From: an uncultured Bacteroidota bacterium
GTDB lineage: Bacteria > Bacteroidota > Ignavibacteria > UBA10030 > UBA8401
Direction of reading: 5' to 3'
NCBI GenBank assembly: GCA_937920105.1
Contig: CALETH010000145.1
Span: 1-42,726 of the forward strand
DNA length: 42,726 nt
In this document: positions 40,222 through 42,726 of the stretch, one piece after another
How positions within the stretch are numbered: the stretch's first letter is position 1
Layout of the letters: each line of letters starts with the position of its first letter
The notes under the pieces: generated by a model
Told to the model about the DNA's origin: nothing
Seen by the model: only the letters and a program-made list of their open reading frames with translations
Database searches by the model: none
Program-made: the position numbers and the translations under genes

Positions 40222-41523
40222 TTATTCACCAGTAGATTTTTCTAAACGAGATTTCGCTAATTCATAATCAATAAGAGTTTGGGTATAATTTATTTTTGTT
40301 TGTAATAACATCACACTCGCATCTAATAAATCAGAAGTTGATGATAATCCATTTTTATATCTTTCATTCGTAATGCGATAATGTTCTTGTGATTGTTGTA
40401 ACGATTGTTCGGAAATTTTTATTTTTTGTTCTGTTTGCTGAAAAGTAAAATAATTTTGTGTTACTTCTAATGTAATTCCATCTTTCATTTGCATAAGAGT
40501 ATTTTCTGCTTGCGAACGCTGGGCTTCTGCTTGCGTTGTTTGATGTGATGTTGTTCCCCAATTCCACAAATCGTACGAAAGAACAACACTCACATCCCAA
40601 GTACCTTTAAATTTACCTTCTGCTGGAACAATACGTTGATTAGGATTTGCATAATTATAATTTCCTACAAGAAATATTTGTGGATACCATCCGGATTGTG
40701 CAAAAGTTACATTTGCCTCACTTGCCTTTACACGTGCTTGCATTGCAGCAAAATCTTCTCTTTTTGTGATAGCATTATTGATGAGTTCAGAAAGCGAAGA
40801 AAAAGTTTTTGGGGTGTATTGTATTGTGGATGTTAATTCTGTTGATGTTTCTAAAGGAATTCCGATAACATTATTGAGTGCAGCAGTTGCAATAACAAGA
40901 TTGTTATTCATATCTACTTGTCTCAATTCCGCTTCGGAAAATTGAATTTGCACTTTAAGTACTTCATTATTGGTAATTATTCCTTGTGTAAAAAGATTCT
41001 GTGCATCTTTTACATGGGTTTTCATTTGCTCAACATTTTCATCAACAACCTTTTTTAGTTCTCTAATTTTGTATAAAGTCCAATACGCATTTTTAATATT
41101 ATAGATAAGTTCTTTTTCATCTTTATGATATTCCTGTTTTGTTGCTTCAGCGGAATATTCTGCCATTTCTTTTCCGCTAGAAATTTTAAATCCAGCAAAA
41201 AGTGGTTGCTGTATTGTTCCTTTTACAAGATAGTTATTGAGAATTGATGGAGAAATATTAACAATATTTCCCATAATGTTTATAGCAAACGGTGGAACTT
41301 CACTTAATCGTGTATAGGTTGCGTTGAGTTTTATGGATGGAAGTAATGCAGCATTTGCCTCACTCACCTTTGCATCAGCGGCAAGCACTTTCATCGATGA
41401 GTTTTGAAGTGTTTTACTGTTCTTCAATCCAACTTCAATGGCTTGTTCAATGGTTAGTGATGTTTTTTCTTGCGCGAAGATGGAAAAACTTATAATAATA
41501 GAGCATAAAATTGTACGGAACAT
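40222..41523 (-). CDS. TolC-family outer-membrane efflux protein
   Basis: 433 aa from ATG 41523, preceded by the SD AAAGGATA. The frame extends to 41592, but that would put 23 extra residues in front of the signal peptide (MFRTILCSIIISFSIFA-Q) and overlap tetR. Two repeated OEP halves: SLTIEQAIEVGLKNSKTLQN near the start, and VVLSYDLWNWGTTSHQTTQAEAQR in the second. Long coiled-coil helices form the trans-periplasmic channel. First structural gene after tetR. Confidence 0.92.
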   Translation of the reverse strand: MFRTILCSIIISFSIFAQEKTSLTIEQAIEVGLKNSKTLQNSSMKVLAADAKVSEANAALLPSIKLNATYTRLSEVPPFAINIMGNIVNISPSILNNYLVKGTIQQPLFAGFKISSGKEMAEYSAEATKQEYHKDEKELIYNIKNAYWTLYKIRELKKVVDENVEQMKTHVKDAQNLFTQGIITNNEVLKVQIQFSEAELRQVDMNNNLVIATAALNNVIGIPLETSTELTSTIQYTPKTFSSLSELINNAITKREDFAAMQARVKASEANVTFAQSGWYPQIFLVGNYNYANPNQRIVPAEGKFKGTWDVSVVLSYDLWNWGTTSHQTTQAEAQRSQAENTLMQMKDGITLEVTQNYFTFQQTEQKIKISEQSLQQSQEHYRITNERYKNGLSSTSDLLDASVMLLQTKINYTQTLIDYELAKSRLEKSTGE

Positions 41524-41533
41524 AAATATCCTT

Positions 41534-42169
41534 TTAACGTTTATTCTTAATTTTATATTTATTTCTTGCATTTTCTGTAAATAAGCCTTCAAAAAAAATA
41601 GTAATAATCATTTCATATACTTGGGATGCGGAAAGCGGTAACTGTGCAATAATTTCCGGATTCAAAATGCTTTGCATTGAGTTTGCATACATCATCACAA
41701 AAACTTCTTTGTTCACATCTTTTCTAAAAATTCCTTTTTCAATTCCCTCTTCAACAAAGTGTGCAAAATGTGTAAGAATGTTTTGTTTGCGAAATTCTTC
41801 GATGTGTTTCCATAGTTCCGGCATATTTTTTTGCACATCAAAAAAGAATGCTGGTTTTAAACATTGCATTTTTTCCGCAAGACACGTTGTGAGCATTTTT
41901 AAACGTTCAACAAAATCTATTTTTTTATTGGATTGAATTTCAATGGCTTTTTTGCTCATTTCTTCAATCATATTCAGAGTAACTTTTTTGATAAGGTCTT
42001 CTTTGCTGGAAAAATGTTTGTAGATGGTTTTTTTGCTCATACCGAGTTTGCGAGCAAAATCTTCCATCGTAATATTTTTAAAACCAGTACTAAAAAACTG
42101 TTCTTGAGCAATTTCAAGAACTCGTTTTTTAATTTCAGAATGTGATAGATTTTCCGTTCGTTTTTTCAT
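41534..42169 (-). CDS. TetR-family transcriptional regulator
   Basis: 211 aa. N-terminal HTH (about 18-65, NITMEDFARKLGMSKKTIYKHFSSKEDLI) and a helical ligand-binding domain. It precedes tolC-MFP-RND by 10 nt, so it is very likely the local repressor of the pump, responding to a pump substrate (inference). SD GGAGAG lies just upstream of ATG 42169. A candidate operator is at 42179-42210. Confidence 0.92.
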   Translation of the reverse strand: MKKRTENLSHSEIKKRVLEIAQEQFFSTGFKNITMEDFARKLGMSKKTIYKHFSSKEDLIKKVTLNMIEEMSKKAIEIQSNKKIDFVERLKMLTTCLAEKMQCLKPAFFFDVQKNMPELWKHIEEFRKQNILTHFAHFVEEGIEKGIFRKDVNKEVFVMMYANSMQSILNPEIIAQLPLSASQVYEMIITIFFEGLFTENARNKYKIKNKR

Positions 42170-42178
42170 GCTCTCCTT

Positions 42179-42210
42179 TGGAAACCCATTTCGTTTTTTG
42201 AGTTTCCAAT
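42179..42210. promoter_or_regulatory. Candidate TetR operator
   Basis: TTGGAAAC (42179-42186) and GTTTCCAA (42203-42210), perfect 8-bp arms with a 16-nt spacer, starting 9 nt upstream of the tetR ATG. Suits autorepression by a TetR dimer pair; inferred from position and symmetry. Confidence 0.5.
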
Positions 42211-42249
42211 ATAAGAAAAAAAATCCTTAAAGCAAACCAATATTTGAAG

Positions 42250-42289
42250 AAATAAAAATGGGCAGCCGCTCTAACCTTACGGACTGCCC
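42250..42289 (-). terminator. Terminator of the minus-strand tRNA unit
   Basis: On the plus strand GGGCAG-CCG (42260-42268) pairs with CGG-A-CTGCCC (42280-42289). Reading the minus strand, the stem is followed by ATTTTTATTT. It begins 2-3 nt after the tRNA 3' end. Confidence 0.8.
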
Positions 42290-42291
42290 GG

Positions 42292-42366
42292 TGGATTTGG
42301 CATGGAATCGAACCCGCGACCTTTACTCTTGCTTAGATAACGCTCTACCTACTGAGCTACAAATCC
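42292..42366 (-). tRNA. tRNA of uncertain identity with irregular anticodon and T arms
   Basis: 75 nt. Acceptor GGATTTG/CAAATCC and D stem GCTC/GAGC are perfect; discriminator A. The anticodon arm is 18 instead of 17 nt (TTATC...AGTAA with a C-A and a G-T pair and an 8-nt loop TAAGCAAG). The T stem GCGGG faces CCATGC instead of CCCGC. No anticodon can be read with U33 in place. It may be a degenerate tRNA or one needing unusual maturation. It shares a transcript direction with the permuted tRNA upstream and ends at a terminator. Confidence 0.55.
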
Positions 42367-42392
42367 GATTTATATCTTTTTTAAATTTGATT

Positions 42393-42512
42393 TTCACTGT
42401 AGAATAAAATGCGAACCTTGCTCTGCCGTCTGAGCTACCGCCCCAAAAACTTCTTAAAAAAACTTGTGGGGCGGACGAGAATCGAACTCATGTAAAGGTC
42501 TTTAACAGTGAA
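42393..42512 (-). tRNA. Circularly permuted tRNA gene (3' half before 5' half)
   Basis: Read along the minus strand, the 3' half comes first: stem GACCT (42500-42496), T arm ATGAG-TTCGATT-CTCGT (42491-42475), acceptor CCGCCCC (42474-42468), A, CA. After a 20-nt T-rich linker (42464-42445) comes the 5' half: GGGGCGG (42444-42438), TA, D arm GCTC-AGACGGCA-GAGC, A, AGGTT (42418-42414). The acceptor pairs 7/7 and the anticodon stem 5/5 (one G-T) across the two halves. An extra 8-bp helix joins the outer ends (TTCACTGT 42512-42505 with ACAGTGAA 42400-42393). Joining after CGCAT with AA would give a CAT anticodon loop CGCATAA, but position 33 would be G, so the anticodon is uncertain. Confidence 0.6.
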
Positions 42513-42726
42513 TTTCAAACAAAAATTATTTAATTTAAAACTGCGAAGCGATAGACTGAGTTTAATTGTAAATAATAATGTTAAATACATTATTATTTTA
42601 CATGTAATAAGTGTAATATTAAGGTTAAGGCTGGCTTCGTTGTTTATGTTTACACATAAACGAAAAATAAATTAGGGGCTTGACTAGTTACTACCTTGAT
42701 TTTTGTAAAAAAAGTTGAAGAAAGAA
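42513..42726. other. AT-rich right end without recognised gene
   Basis: No supported ORF. Two hairpins: AATAATAATG (42571-42580) with CATTATTATT (42588-42597), and GTTTATGT (42642-42649) with ACATAAAC (42654-42661). It may contain the promoter of the tRNA unit on the minus strand, but I see no clear -35/-10 pair. Confidence 0.4.

Noticed and set aside
42438..42500. Two unrelated tRNA halves from a tRNA array
   Set aside because: Acceptor, anticodon-stem and 8-bp extension helices all match between the halves, and neither half has its complement in normal order within the window.
42393..42512. Permuted (two-piece) tmRNA
   Set aside because: Order of halves is similar to permuted tmRNA, but the 5' half has a true four-base-pair D stem and an ordinary tRNA spacing, and no tag-peptide frame is seen.

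Overview
The window is low in GC (about one third by impression) and reads as bacterial chromosome from the Bacteroidota/Chlorobiota side of the tree. An Ignavibacteria- or Kapabacteria-like organism is my best guess. Support comes from two C-terminal type IX secretion (T9SS type A) sorting domains with the N/S-Y-P-N-P-F-N-P-T/S signature, a sigma-54 activator followed directly by lptE, and the conserved trpS-scpA-scpB-rluB order. The promoters I can see are of the classical TTGACA/TATAAT or sigma-54 -24/-12 kind, not the Bacteroides type. This placement is inference; no rRNA is present.

Layout. 1-2164: end of an unknown gene, dnaA (minus) and a probable replication origin with DnaA boxes. 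2165-9437: miaB, a two-gene MjaI-like restriction-modification system, a SPOR-domain protein, a sigma-54 activator, lptE and a membrane glycosyltransferase. 9526-10936: TPR protein and TlpA-like thioredoxin lipoprotein. 11038-20421: an envelope/secretion region with an exported TPR-CHAT protein, an anti-sigma/sigma pair, a 900-residue T9SS-exported repeat protein carrying a phage-type S74 chaperone domain, an outer-membrane barrel protein and a DUF308 protein. The last two each have a sigma-54-like promoter. 20485-25640 (minus): lysS, dacB, a hypothetical gene and malQ. 25641-27760: an unstable-looking stretch with several families of inverted repeats, a decapitated T9SS gene, a compact promoter-structured RNA-terminator unit, a tRNA and an HNH gene. 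27761-33479: trpS, scpA, scpB, rluB-like, a signal-peptidase-like gene lacking the usual catalytic lysine, and trhO. 33552-35617: a secreted H-type lectin and, convergent to it, a three-gene membrane/lipoprotein cluster of unknown function. 35820-42169 (minus): tetR-tolC-MFP-RND efflux operon. 42250-42512 (minus): a tRNA unit with its terminator, containing what looks like a circularly permuted tRNA gene (3' half encoded before the 5' half).

Most notable points: the permuted tRNA, whose acceptor, anticodon-stem and extension helices all pair across the swapped halves; the S74 self-cleaving domain placed in front of a T9SS sorting signal; the MjaI-type system whose methyltransferase carries a degenerate nuclease-like C-terminus, together with apparent CTAG scarcity; the 145-nt leader-like RNA with mutually exclusive hairpins; and a recurrent intergenic palindrome with 16-bp arms whose sequence differs from copy to copy while pairing is largely kept. 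All calls come from reading the sequence; no searches were run.
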